A stretch of 11,726 nucleotides of DNA from Kangiella sp. (lineage in GTDB: Bacteria > Pseudomonadota > Gammaproteobacteria > Enterobacterales > Kangiellaceae): contig JAPHRL010000052.1 in NCBI GenBank assembly GCA_026195755.1, positions 1 to 11,726 on the forward strand, in the 5' to 3' direction. The notes below the pieces were generated by a model that saw only the letters and a program-made list of their open reading frames with translations, did no database searches and had not been told where the DNA came from. A program made the translations under genes and the position numbers. This document shows, in pieces, positions 1-6,754 of the stretch; the stretch's first letter is position 1; the number at the start of each line of letters is the position of its first letter.

Positions 1-276
1 TCTTGCGTTGATCTGACTTTCGAAGCAGGTCGCGACACTACAGCCGAAGAAATTAATGAAATCGTCAAAAAAGCAGCAGACGGTCATGTACTGTGCTACA
101 ACGACGAACCATTGGTTTCAGTAGACTTCAACCATAGCCCAGCATCATCAACCTTCGATGCCGGTCTGACTCGCGTACAAGACGGTAACTTCGTGAAAGT
201 TGTGACCTGGTACGATAATGAGTGGGGTTTCTCGAACAGAATGTTGGATGTTGCCATCAAGATGATGAGCGTCTAA
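1..276 (+). CDS. gap: Glyceraldehyde-3-phosphate dehydrogenase, C-terminal part (5' end outside window)
   Basis: This is the last 91 codons of a type I glyceraldehyde-3-phosphate dehydrogenase; the reading frame is open from base 1 and ends at TAA 274-276. The visible part belongs to the catalytic domain. It contains the block EPLVSVDFNHSP followed by the family signature WYDNEWGFSNRMLD close to the C terminus. The enzyme interconverts glyceraldehyde-3-phosphate and 1,3-bisphosphoglycerate using NAD(P) in the cytoplasm. That product is the substrate of the next gene, pgk, which fits the context. The NAD-binding Rossmann half and the catalytic Cys lie outside the window. Erythrose-4-phosphate dehydrogenase (Epd), which precedes pgk in E. 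coli, has a very similar C terminus. The Tyr in WYDNE leans towards Gap, but the fragment cannot settle it. Confidence 0.93.
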   Translation, partial: SCVDLTFEAGRDTTAEEINEIVKKAADGHVLCYNDEPLVSVDFNHSPASSTFDAGLTRVQDGNFVKVVTWYDNEWGFSNRMLDVAIKMMSV

Positions 277-303
277 GCAGTCTTTTTGTTTTTATGCTTT
301 GTT

Positions 304-364
304 GCCTGTCATTTTTATCGTGATTATGTACTTTAGTACACCGCACACTCTAAAAATGACAGGC
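304..364. repeat. Perfect 14-bp inverted repeat with nested hairpin, downstream of gap
   Basis: GCCTGTCATTTTTA (304-317) is exactly complementary to TAAAAATGACAGGC (351-364). The 33-base loop carries its own small hairpin, TGTAC-TTTA-GTACA (327-340). It begins 27 bases after the gap stop codon. No T-run follows on either strand, so it is not a standard intrinsic terminator. It could stabilise the gap mRNA 3' end, block exonucleases, or be a remnant of a small palindromic element. Its role is inferred only. Confidence 0.6.
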
Positions 365-387
365 GCCTCGCCTAAAATCAAAAATCC

Positions 388-434
388 TAGCTTAGATTAG
401 TAGTCTTTTTGTCGTAATACTCGAATCTAAGCTA
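388..434. repeat. 11-bp inverted repeat between gap and pgk
   Basis: TAGCTTAGATT (388-398) pairs perfectly with AATCTAAGCTA (424-434) across a 25-base T-rich loop. A short hairpin, TCCAGA/TCTGGA (435-440 and 449-454), follows directly. Together with the hairpins at 304-364 and 469-490, it makes almost the whole 280-base gap-pgk spacer potentially structured. No reading frame of note lies in this spacer, and I could not pick out a convincing promoter for pgk. Confidence 0.5.
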
Positions 435-468
435 TCCAGAGTACTAATTCTGGAAGGTATTATCTTTT

Positions 469-490
469 GTAGGGTGCGTCGTGACGCACC
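469..490 (+). repeat. REP-like element (GTAG head plus perfect hairpin) upstream of pgk
   Basis: The tetranucleotide GTAG (469-472) is followed immediately by an 8-bp perfect stem, GGTGCGTC-GT-GACGCACC (473-490), then a T-rich stretch. A GTAG or GGAG head directly before a palindrome is the described signature of REP elements mobilised by REP-associated tyrosine transposases (RAYTs). From memory, very similar GGTGCGTC-type hairpins are scattered in many proteobacterial intergenic regions. The T-rich tail means it could also act as a weak terminator. Only one copy of this type lies in the window. Confidence 0.55.
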
Positions 491-556
491 GTTTGTGTTT
501 TTAAAGGCTGGGAACCATTACCCAGATAACCAATTTACCATGAATGGTTTAAGACT

Positions 557-1735
557 ATGAATGTGTTGAAAATGTCTGATCTGGATCTTCAGGGAAAGCG
601 CGTTTTAATTCGTGAAGATCTCAATGTGCCGGTGAAAGACGGCAAAATTTCCAGCGATGTTCGCATTCAGGCGGCATTGCCGACCATTAAGCTGGCTTTG
701 GAAAAAGGCGCTAAACTGATGGTGATGTCGCACCGTGGTCGTCCGACTGAAGGTGTGCTGACTAAAAACGATTCTATGCAAATCGTGGCGGATTATTTAA
801 ACGATGTTTTGGATGTTCCGGTGCGTTTGGTGACTGAATATTTAAATGGCGTGGAAGTTAACCAGGGCGAAGTGGTTTTATTCGAGAACGTTCGTTGTAA
901 CGTTGGCGAAAAAGCCAATGATGATCGCCTTGCAAAAATGTACGCTGAGTTATGTGATGTGTTTGTTCATGATGCATTCGGTACTGCGCATCGTGCGCAG
1001 GCCTCCACTCATGGCGTTGCTAAGTTTGCCCCTGTTGCCTGCGCAGGCCCATTGTTGGCCGGTGAGCTGGAAGCTTTAGGCAAAGCATTGGATAATCCGG
1101 CACGTCCTATGGTGGCGATTGTGGGTGGCTCTAAAGTTTCGACTAAGTTGACAGTTTTAGACTCGCTATCGCACATTGTTGATCAATTGATTGTCGGTGG
1201 CGGTATTGCCAATACTTTTATCGCTGCGACAGGCCACCCCGTGGGCAAGTCTTTGTACGAAGAAGACTTGATGCCGGAAGCTAAGCGTTTAATCGAACAG
1301 GCCCAATCGAAAGGTGGCGACATTCCGGTGCCGGTTGATGTGGTAACCGGTAAAGAGTTCGCAGAATCGGCAGCCGCGGAGACTAAGTCAGTTAATGATG
1401 TGGCAGAAGATGATATGATTTTCGATATTGGCCCACAGTCAGCCGAACATCTTGCCAAGATTCTAAAAGCAGCGAAAACTATCGTCTGGAATGGTCCAGT
1501 AGGTGTTTTCGAATTTGACCAGTTTGGTCACGGCACGGAAGTGATTGCTAAAGCAATTGCTGATAGTGATGCTTTCTCAATTGCGGGTGGTGGTGACACC
1601 ATAGCGGCGGTTGATAAGTACGGCATTGCGGATAAGGTTTCATACATTTCAACTGGTGGTGGTGCTTTCCTTGAGTTCCTGGAAGGCAAAGAATTACCGG
1701 CAGTGGCAATCTTAGAAGAGCGAGCGAAAGGCTAG
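557..1735 (+). CDS. pgk: Phosphoglycerate kinase
   Basis: The 392-residue protein has the usual bacterial PGK length. It transfers the acyl phosphate of 1,3-bisphosphoglycerate to ADP, giving 3-phosphoglycerate and ATP in the cytoplasm, and runs in reverse in gluconeogenesis. The N terminus (KMSDLDLQGKRVLIREDLNVP) aligns with E. coli Pgk from its first residues, which supports the ATG at 557. Visible family motifs are the substrate-binding SHRGRP near residue 60, GGSKVSTKL near 190, the GGGIANTF block, the C-terminal nucleotide-binding segment WNGPVGVFEF, and GGGDT followed by STGGGAFLEFLEG. No clear Shine-Dalgarno sequence lies before the start, which is unusual for a highly expressed gene. 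The aldolase gene fba follows 44 bases later, so pgk and fba are probably co-transcribed, as in many gammaproteobacteria. Confidence 0.98.
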   Translation: MNVLKMSDLDLQGKRVLIREDLNVPVKDGKISSDVRIQAALPTIKLALEKGAKLMVMSHRGRPTEGVLTKNDSMQIVADYLNDVLDVPVRLVTEYLNGVEVNQGEVVLFENVRCNVGEKANDDRLAKMYAELCDVFVHDAFGTAHRAQASTHGVAKFAPVACAGPLLAGELEALGKALDNPARPMVAIVGGSKVSTKLTVLDSLSHIVDQLIVGGGIANTFIAATGHPVGKSLYEEDLMPEAKRLIEQAQSKGGDIPVPVDVVTGKEFAESAAAETKSVNDVAEDDMIFDIGPQSAEHLAKILKAAKTIVWNGPVGVFEFDQFGHGTEVIAKAIADSDAFSIAGGGDTIAAVDKYGIADKVSYISTGGGAFLEFLEGKELPAVAILEERAKG

Positions 1736-1779
1736 CTTTAAAAGACTGTCGAACAGGATCAAAGTTAAGGGGAAAGAAA

Positions 1780-2844
1780 ATGGCTTTAATTACACTTCGC
1801 CAATTACTCGATCATGCAGCAGAGCATGATTATGGTATTCCGGCATTTAACGTAAACAACCTTGAACAGATGCGTGCTGTTATGCAGGCAGCGGATGAAA
1901 CTGACAGTCCAGTGATCATTCAGGCTTCTGCGGGTGCTCGTAAATACGCGGGATCAAACTTCCTGCGCCACCTGATTTTGGCAGCAACCGAAGAGTTCCC
2001 GCATATCCCAATCTGTATGCACCAGGATCACGGTTCGTCACCAGCAGTGTGTCAGCAGTCAATCCAGCTTGGCTTCTCGTCAGTAATGATGGATGGCTCT
2101 TTGGAAGAAGACATGAAGACACCAGCGAGCTATGAGTACAACGTTCGCGTGACTAAATTAGCTACCGAAATGGCTCATGCTTGTGGTGTTTCTGTGGAAG
2201 GTGAGCTAGGTTGCCTGGGTTCACTTGAAACGGGCATGGCTGGTGAAGAAGACGGTTCAGGCGCAGAAGGCGTATTAAGTCATGACCAGCTATTAACCGA
2301 TCCGGAAGAAGCAGCCCAATTTGTTAAAGATACAAAAGTGGATGCCCTGGCAATTGCTATCGGTACTTCACACGGTGCCTATAAATTTACCCGTCCACCA
2401 ACAGGCGATGTTTTGGCAATTGAGCGCATTAAAGCCATTCATGAGCGGATTCCAGATACACACCTTGTCATGCACGGTTCTTCATCAGTGCCACAAGACT
2501 GGTTAGCGACCATCAATGAATACGGTGGTGACCTGGGTGAAACCTATGGTGTGCCGGTAGAAGAAATTCAGGAAGGCATCAAACATGGCGTTCGTAAAGT
2601 CAACATTGATACTGACTTACGATTAGCAGCAACAGGTGCGGTGCGCAAATTCTTGAAGCACAATCCCAAAGAATTTGATCCTCGTAAATATAACAAAGCA
2701 GCGCAAGACGCGATGCAGGCAATCTGTAAAGCACGTTATGAAGCATTTGGCACTGCCGGTAACGCTGGCAAAATCAAGGCTATCAATATGGAGCAGATGG
2801 CGCTTGATTACAAAGCCGGAAAGCTTGATCCTCGCGTTAAGTAA
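1780..2844 (+). CDS. fba: Class II fructose-bisphosphate aldolase
   Basis: This zinc-dependent class II aldolase (354 residues) reversibly cleaves fructose-1,6-bisphosphate into glyceraldehyde-3-phosphate and dihydroxyacetone phosphate. Key motifs are visible: the N-terminal GIPAFNVNN, the metal/catalytic segment HQDHG (H81, D83, H84), the second class II signature around GELGCLGSLETG, the zinc/phosphate loop IGTSHG, and MHGSSS followed by the NIDTDLR strand. Length and wording of the motifs fit the subtype also used in Calvin-cycle operons more than the E. coli FbaA subtype. The Shine-Dalgarno AAGGGGA (1767-1773) sits six bases before the ATG. The gene follows pgk closely and ends just before a strong terminator, so it is probably the last gene of a gap-pgk-fba or pgk-fba unit. 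No class I aldolase features are present. Confidence 0.97.
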   Translation: MALITLRQLLDHAAEHDYGIPAFNVNNLEQMRAVMQAADETDSPVIIQASAGARKYAGSNFLRHLILAATEEFPHIPICMHQDHGSSPAVCQQSIQLGFSSVMMDGSLEEDMKTPASYEYNVRVTKLATEMAHACGVSVEGELGCLGSLETGMAGEEDGSGAEGVLSHDQLLTDPEEAAQFVKDTKVDALAIAIGTSHGAYKFTRPPTGDVLAIERIKAIHERIPDTHLVMHGSSSVPQDWLATINEYGGDLGETYGVPVEEIQEGIKHGVRKVNIDTDLRLAATGAVRKFLKHNPKEFDPRKYNKAAQDAMQAICKARYEAFGTAGNAGKIKAINMEQMALDYKAGKLDPRVK

Positions 2845-2857
2845 TTCCATAGTAAAT

Positions 2858-2886
2858 AAAAAGGCCAGCATTTGCTGGCCTTTTTT
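2858..2886. terminator. Bidirectional intrinsic terminator between fba and serA
   Basis: A run of five A (2858-2862), the stem GGCCAGC-ATTT-GCTGGCC (2863-2880) and a run of six T (2881-2886) form a textbook rho-independent terminator that works on both strands. It begins 13 bases after the fba stop and lies 18 bases from the serA stop, so it ends both convergent transcripts. Confidence 0.93.
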
Positions 2887-2903
2887 ATGGTTGAAAACTA
2901 AAG

Positions 2904-4133
2904 TTAATAGAGTACCCGCGCTCGAATCGTTCCTTCAATTTCGCGCATTTTCTCTAGTGCGAAATGGCTTGATCCTTTATCTATATCTGTGACTACGTAA
3001 CCAATATCACCTTGGGTTTGCAGGTATTGTGCAGAGATATTGATATTGTTATGCGACAAGATCTGGTTGATCTGCGACAGGATGCCGGGTTTGTTGTAGT
3101 GAATGTGTAAAACACGGTGGGTATTAACGTGTTCCGGCAAAGCAACTTGTGGGAAATTGACTGCTGAAACAGTCGAACCATTGTTGCTATATTTAATCAT
3201 CTTTTCAGTCACTTCAATCGCGATATTTTCCTGCGCTTCCAGCGTTGAGCCACCGATATGCGGTGTTAATATGACATTGTCGAATTCGCGTAATGGTGAC
3301 AGGAATTCTTCGGTATTGGATTTAGGTTCAGTCGGAAAGACGTCGATTGCAGCACCGAGTAGATGCTCTGTTCGTAAAGCTTCTGCCAACGCATTAATGT
3401 CCACTACGGTACCGCGTGAGGCATTGATTAAAATACTGCCAGGCTTCATGGCTACTAATTGTGCTTTGCCCATCATGCCTTTGGTTTGTGGCGTTTCTGG
3501 GACATGTAAAGTCACCACATCGGATTCGGCTAAAAGCTGGTCCAGGTCAGCAACCTGGCTGGCATTTCCAAGCGTTAACTTGGTTTCGATATCATAGAAC
3601 TTAACCTGCATGCCAATTCCTTCAGCGAGAATGCCAAGCTGAGTACCGATATGACCGTAGCCTATAATCCCAAGGGTTTTACCGCGAGCTTCATTAGAGT
3701 TCTGAGCGGTTTTAAGCCATTGACCACGATGAGCTGCGGCATTTTTAGCAGGAATGCCACGTAGCAACATGATGATTTCACCCAGAACCAGCTCTGCTAC
3801 ACTGCGTGTGTTGGAATAAGGCGCATTAAAAACTGGAATGCCTTTATGTTGGGCGGCATTAAGATTGACTTGATTGGTGCCAATACAAAAACAACCAATA
3901 GCGACCAGTTTATTAGCTGTAGCTAGTACTTCTGGGGTAATTTGAGATCGTGAGCGAATACCCAGGAAATGACAATCTTGCAGTGCGTTTTTCAGTTCTG
4001 AGGCAGATAGCGCAGTTTTCAGGCTTTCTACCTGACCATAGCCATCTTGTCTGAACAATTGTTCTGCTTTAGGGTGGACTCCTTCGAGGAGTAGAACTTT
4101 TAGTTGTTGTTTATCGAATGATGTATTGGCCAT
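2904..4133 (-). CDS. serA: D-3-phosphoglycerate dehydrogenase
   Basis: SerA oxidises 3-phosphoglycerate to 3-phosphohydroxypyruvate with NAD+, the first step of serine synthesis. The 409 residues match E. coli SerA (410) along the whole length. The protein has an N-terminal substrate domain with GCFCIGTNQV (80-89) and a Rossmann NAD site GYGHIG (158-163). R240, E269 and H292 fit the 2-hydroxyacid dehydrogenase catalytic triad, and D264 lies in AAIDVFPTEP. The C-terminal ACT domain spans about 338-409. Its HYN segment (345-347) corresponds to the serine-binding H and N of E. coli SerA, so feedback inhibition by serine is likely. The start at 4133 matches the E. coli N terminus; the Shine-Dalgarno is weak. 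It converges with fba and diverges from the acyl carrier protein gene across 239 bases. Confidence 0.97.
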   Translation of the reverse strand: MANTSFDKQQLKVLLLEGVHPKAEQLFRQDGYGQVESLKTALSASELKNALQDCHFLGIRSRSQITPEVLATANKLVAIGCFCIGTNQVNLNAAQHKGIPVFNAPYSNTRSVAELVLGEIIMLLRGIPAKNAAAHRGQWLKTAQNSNEARGKTLGIIGYGHIGTQLGILAEGIGMQVKFYDIETKLTLGNASQVADLDQLLAESDVVTLHVPETPQTKGMMGKAQLVAMKPGSILINASRGTVVDINALAEALRTEHLLGAAIDVFPTEPKSNTEEFLSPLREFDNVILTPHIGGSTLEAQENIAIEVTEKMIKYSNNGSTVSAVNFPQVALPEHVNTHRVLHIHYNKPGILSQINQILSHNNINISAQYLQTQGDIGYVVTDIDKGSSHFALEKMREIEGTIRARVLY

Positions 4134-4209
4134 CTTGAGTGATTCAGCGGTAAATAAGCAACGAAAGTCTATTAAAACAGATCCGATCAGCTTGTAAAAG
4201 TGGCTAATA

Positions 4210-4228
4210 GTTATTCGCTATAAATAAC
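4210..4228. promoter_or_regulatory. Small inverted repeat in the serA / ACP divergent region
   Basis: GTTATT (4210-4215) and AATAAC (4223-4228) form a 6-bp inverted repeat, 77 bases upstream of the serA start. On the - strand a TTGCAC box (4241-4236) lies just before it and could be a -35 element, with an AT-rich stretch downstream. Position and symmetry suit an operator or promoter region for serA, but the repeat is short and could be chance. Confidence 0.25.
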
Positions 4229-4270
4229 GGTCATAAGTGCAAAATAGGTGTCTAACAGAAGCATCTTTGC

Positions 4271-4339
4271 TACAATCTGCCGCCTTGTCGCAGTGGTGCG
4301 GCACTCTTGCACGATATAACGCATGATAGCAGAGCGTTA
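4271..4339 (+). promoter_or_regulatory. Possible promoter and structured leader of the acyl carrier protein gene
   Basis: TACAAT (4271-4276) is a good -10 hexamer, but there is no good -35 at the expected spacing. Downstream are two potential leader hairpins: TGCCGC/GCGGCA (4278-4283 with 4298-4303) and TAACGC/GCGTTA (4317-4322 with 4334-4339). I found no match to a riboswitch class I know. No sigma-54 -24/-12 promoter with correct GG-GC spacing is visible on either strand here. Confidence 0.35.
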
Positions 4340-4372
4340 CTATGGGCATAAGATTTAAGGAGACTTGCCGAG

Positions 4373-4636
4373 ATGGCATACCAGACTAACATCGATAAAA
4401 TGATAGGCTTGCTTAGCGAGACCTTATCGATTGATGCCGATCAGCTATCGGCTGACACTTTGTTGCTGGGCAATTTGCCAGAATTTGATTCGATGGCAAT
4501 TGTTTCTATCCTGATGCAGATTGAAGACACCTTTGCTATCGAAATTTCGGATGATGAGCTGACGGGTGAGGTTTTTGAATCAGTCACAACCTTGACCGAG
4601 TTTGTGGAAGTGCAACAAGCAGCGACAGCTATATAG
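4373..4636 (+). CDS. Acyl carrier protein (phosphopantetheine-binding), probably pathway-specific
   Basis: This 87-residue acidic protein has the four-helix acyl carrier fold pattern. The phosphopantetheine attachment serine is S40 in EFDSMAIVSIL, where housekeeping AcpP has a DSL motif. Such proteins carry acyl or aminoacyl groups as thioesters for dedicated ligases and transferases. The Shine-Dalgarno AAGGAG (4357-4362) fixes the start. The Met after the Ser and the overall sequence differ from AcpP, so this is not the fatty-acid synthase carrier. Exosortase/PEP-CTERM exopolysaccharide loci of other bacteria contain a similar small carrier along with an AMP-forming acyl-CoA ligase. The adjacent prsK/prsR pair suggests such a link, but no ligase or transferase partner lies in the window. 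A terminator follows, so the gene is probably transcribed alone or with partial read-through. Confidence 0.88.
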   Translation: MAYQTNIDKMIGLLSETLSIDADQLSADTLLLGNLPEFDSMAIVSILMQIEDTFAIEISDDELTGEVFESVTTLTEFVEVQQAATAI

Positions 4637-4662
4637 TCATATTTTATAGATAATTGATTTTT

Positions 4663-4694
4663 AAGGCCGAAAAGTAGCTTTTTCGGCCTTTTTC
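4663..4694 (+). terminator. Intrinsic terminator after the acyl carrier protein gene
   Basis: AAGGCCGAAAA (4663-4673) pairs with TTTTCGGCCTT (4680-4690) around a 6-base loop, and a T-rich tail follows. It lies between the carrier gene and prsK, so prsK either has its own promoter in the short interval after it or depends on read-through. Confidence 0.88.
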
Positions 4695-4740
4695 TTTTAT
4701 AACAGCCCATAGACTCCAAACAAATACAGTAAGCAGGGAA

Positions 4741-6738
4741 ATGGCCGCATTTATCGCCTGCATTGTTTTAGCAGGCCTGTTGTTCATGACTGTTCTATTC
4801 CGCTGGCGTGGAACAACGCTCGGCTGGCCGATCCTGCTGCTAGCGCTGACCTTTATTGGCTGGAGTGTTCTAAATCTTGTCGATACTGGCTTTGAACTCA
4901 ATTACTGGATGATTGAATGGACGCGCTTGCTTGGCACTTATGTCGCGCTGGCTTTTTTCCTCTCCTATTTTTCGACTCACCATAAGCTATTAAACTTCAC
5001 CATCTTGCTGTCCTTTGTTGGCTGGATTGTTTTTATAACGATCTATACTGATGATATGAAGCGAGTCATTAATCCGGCTATTGCAGGCTTTATTCTGCTG
5101 ATGATGATGCAAATGATGGAGCGGGCGGGCAATGAGTTTGCAGAAACGCTAAGGGCAGAAATTTCAACCTTGGGCGGTGCATTGAGCATTGTGTTGATCT
5201 GGGATTTGCTGTCGATGTTGGTGCTAATGCTAAATTTGAACGCGGATGCGGAAGGGCTGGATGTATCGCGCGCCATTATTGGCAGTATCGCCTTGGCCTT
5301 TGGCTTGGTACACATTCAACGGATAGACCAATCGCGTCTGGATCTGGAAAATATTCAGCAAACTTACCGTCCACACAGCAGCCTAAATATCTTTGCAATT
5401 TTATGCTGGCTGGCAGTAGTGGGTTATATGCTAATCGGTGTGGCTTGGCAAAAACCGCTGTTTGGCTCGCTGGTTTTGGCAGCTTCAATGCTTATTTTTG
5501 TTTGGTTGGCTTACAAGAAAAAATTGTTCAGCCAACTTAAAATCATGTTTACCAAGCTGTTTGCAAGCTATAAGTACGATTATCGTGAAAGTTGGTTGGG
5601 CTTTAATCGAGCATTGGATGAAGCTAATGTGCAAGGAGACTTTTATCAACTATCCATTAAAGCTTTGGCTAATATTATTAGCAGCCCAGCGGGCAAGTTG
5701 TGGAATAGACGTGGTGACTTATTCATTTATACAGACAACTGGCAGTCTCCGCTAAGCTCACCTATGAATGGCGAATTGGCTTATCAGCTACCAATAGAAC
5801 TAATTGATTTTATTGAACGCACCAACTGGGTAGTTGATATAAAAGAGTATCAAAATAATCAAAACGTCTATCAAGGGTTAAGGATTAATGCCAGCTCACC
5901 GTTGTTCCAGCAACATCAAATTTTTATTCCTCTGCGGCGCGGAGAGGAGCTTGTGGCAGTTGTGGGCTTACGTAGCAGCTACTCAAAGCCAAGCTTGAAC
6001 TGGGAAGATCATGATTTACTCAAGGCTGCAGGCCAACAGATGGCAAGCTACCTGGCGCTCTTTGAAGCGACTACGCAGATTTATGAGCAAGAACAATTCG
6101 ATGCTTTTAATCGCTTATCAGCTTTTGTGGTGCATGATTTAAAGAACGTTACGGCCCAGTTAGAGCTTATCACTCATAATGCCCATCGTTATCGTGATAA
6201 TCCGGAGTTTGTGAATGATACATTTGAAACAGTGGCTAGCGCGACGCAGCGTTTGAACAAAATGCTAGAGCAGTTACAACGTAAACAGCTGCCGAAAAAA
6301 GAAATTTTGCAGGCTTACATCCCAGATGTTTTTGCTAAGTTCAAAGAAAACGCAAATCGCCTTAATTTGATTGGTGCAATCCCTGAATTAGAAGTATATG
6401 CCAATCAGGAGCAGCTTATAAATATTATTCAGCATTTGCACCAGAACGCGATTGATGCCAGTAAGGAGAATGATAGAATTCACCATCGCTTTGACCTGCT
6501 TGGCCAAGAGCTGCACTGGCATATCGTCGACAAAGGTAAAGGCATGGACGCAGACTTCGTACGCAAACAATTGTTCAAACCTTTTGCCACAACTAAAGGT
6601 AATGCGGGCATGGGGATAGGGGTTTATCAATGCCGCTATTTGCTCCAAAGCTTTGGTGGTGATTTAATAATACAAAGTGAACTAGGGAAAGGAACACGCT
6701 GCATTGTGATTTTGCAGACGTTGGCGCCCGGTGATTAA
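4741..6738 (+). CDS. prsK: Membrane sensor histidine kinase, PEP-CTERM system type (PrsK)
   Basis: This 665-residue inner-membrane kinase has the PrsK layout. About nine hydrophobic helices occupy residues 1-260, for example 1-20, 28-46, 62-78, 84-102, 143-166, 213-232 and 237-256. A cytoplasmic GAF-like domain spans about 283-440. The dimerisation helix carries the phosphorylated His in FVVHDLKN (H465). The ATPase domain shows an N box QNAIDAS (N569), G1 DKGKG (597-601) and G2 GMGIG (623-627), so all catalytic boxes are intact. The kinase is expected to autophosphorylate and pass phosphate to the regulator encoded 16 bases downstream. In other bacteria PrsK/PrsR control PEP-CTERM protein and exopolysaccharide genes; the signal is unknown. 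The start at 4741 has only a weak AGGGA close to it. No in-frame ATG, GTG or TTG is seen in the short stretch before it, so it is the best choice. Confidence 0.9.
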   Translation: MAAFIACIVLAGLLFMTVLFRWRGTTLGWPILLLALTFIGWSVLNLVDTGFELNYWMIEWTRLLGTYVALAFFLSYFSTHHKLLNFTILLSFVGWIVFITIYTDDMKRVINPAIAGFILLMMMQMMERAGNEFAETLRAEISTLGGALSIVLIWDLLSMLVLMLNLNADAEGLDVSRAIIGSIALAFGLVHIQRIDQSRLDLENIQQTYRPHSSLNIFAILCWLAVVGYMLIGVAWQKPLFGSLVLAASMLIFVWLAYKKKLFSQLKIMFTKLFASYKYDYRESWLGFNRALDEANVQGDFYQLSIKALANIISSPAGKLWNRRGDLFIYTDNWQSPLSSPMNGELAYQLPIELIDFIERTNWVVDIKEYQNNQNVYQGLRINASSPLFQQHQIFIPLRRGEELVAVVGLRSSYSKPSLNWEDHDLLKAAGQQMASYLALFEATTQIYEQEQFDAFNRLSAFVVHDLKNVTAQLELITHNAHRYRDNPEFVNDTFETVASATQRLNKMLEQLQRKQLPKKEILQAYIPDVFAKFKENANRLNLIGAIPELEVYANQEQLINIIQHLHQNAIDASKENDRIHHRFDLLGQELHWHIVDKGKGMDADFVRKQLFKPFATTKGNAGMGIGVYQCRYLLQSFGGDLIIQSELGKGTRCIVILQTLAPGD

Positions 6739-6754
6739 CAATAAAGAGGACAGG

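Noticed and set aside
1183..1458. Antisense open frame within pgk
   Set aside because: It is a shadow of the pgk coding frame without start signals or protein family features.
4296..4312. Possible sigma-54 promoter (GGCAC...TTGCA) upstream of the acyl carrier protein gene
   Set aside because: The GG to GC distance is three bases too short for a -24/-12 promoter, so it would not be recognised.
6731..6754. GTG start for prsR overlapping the prsK stop
   Set aside because: No ribosome-binding site precedes it, while the ATG at 6755 has AGAGGA and gives the usual family N terminus.
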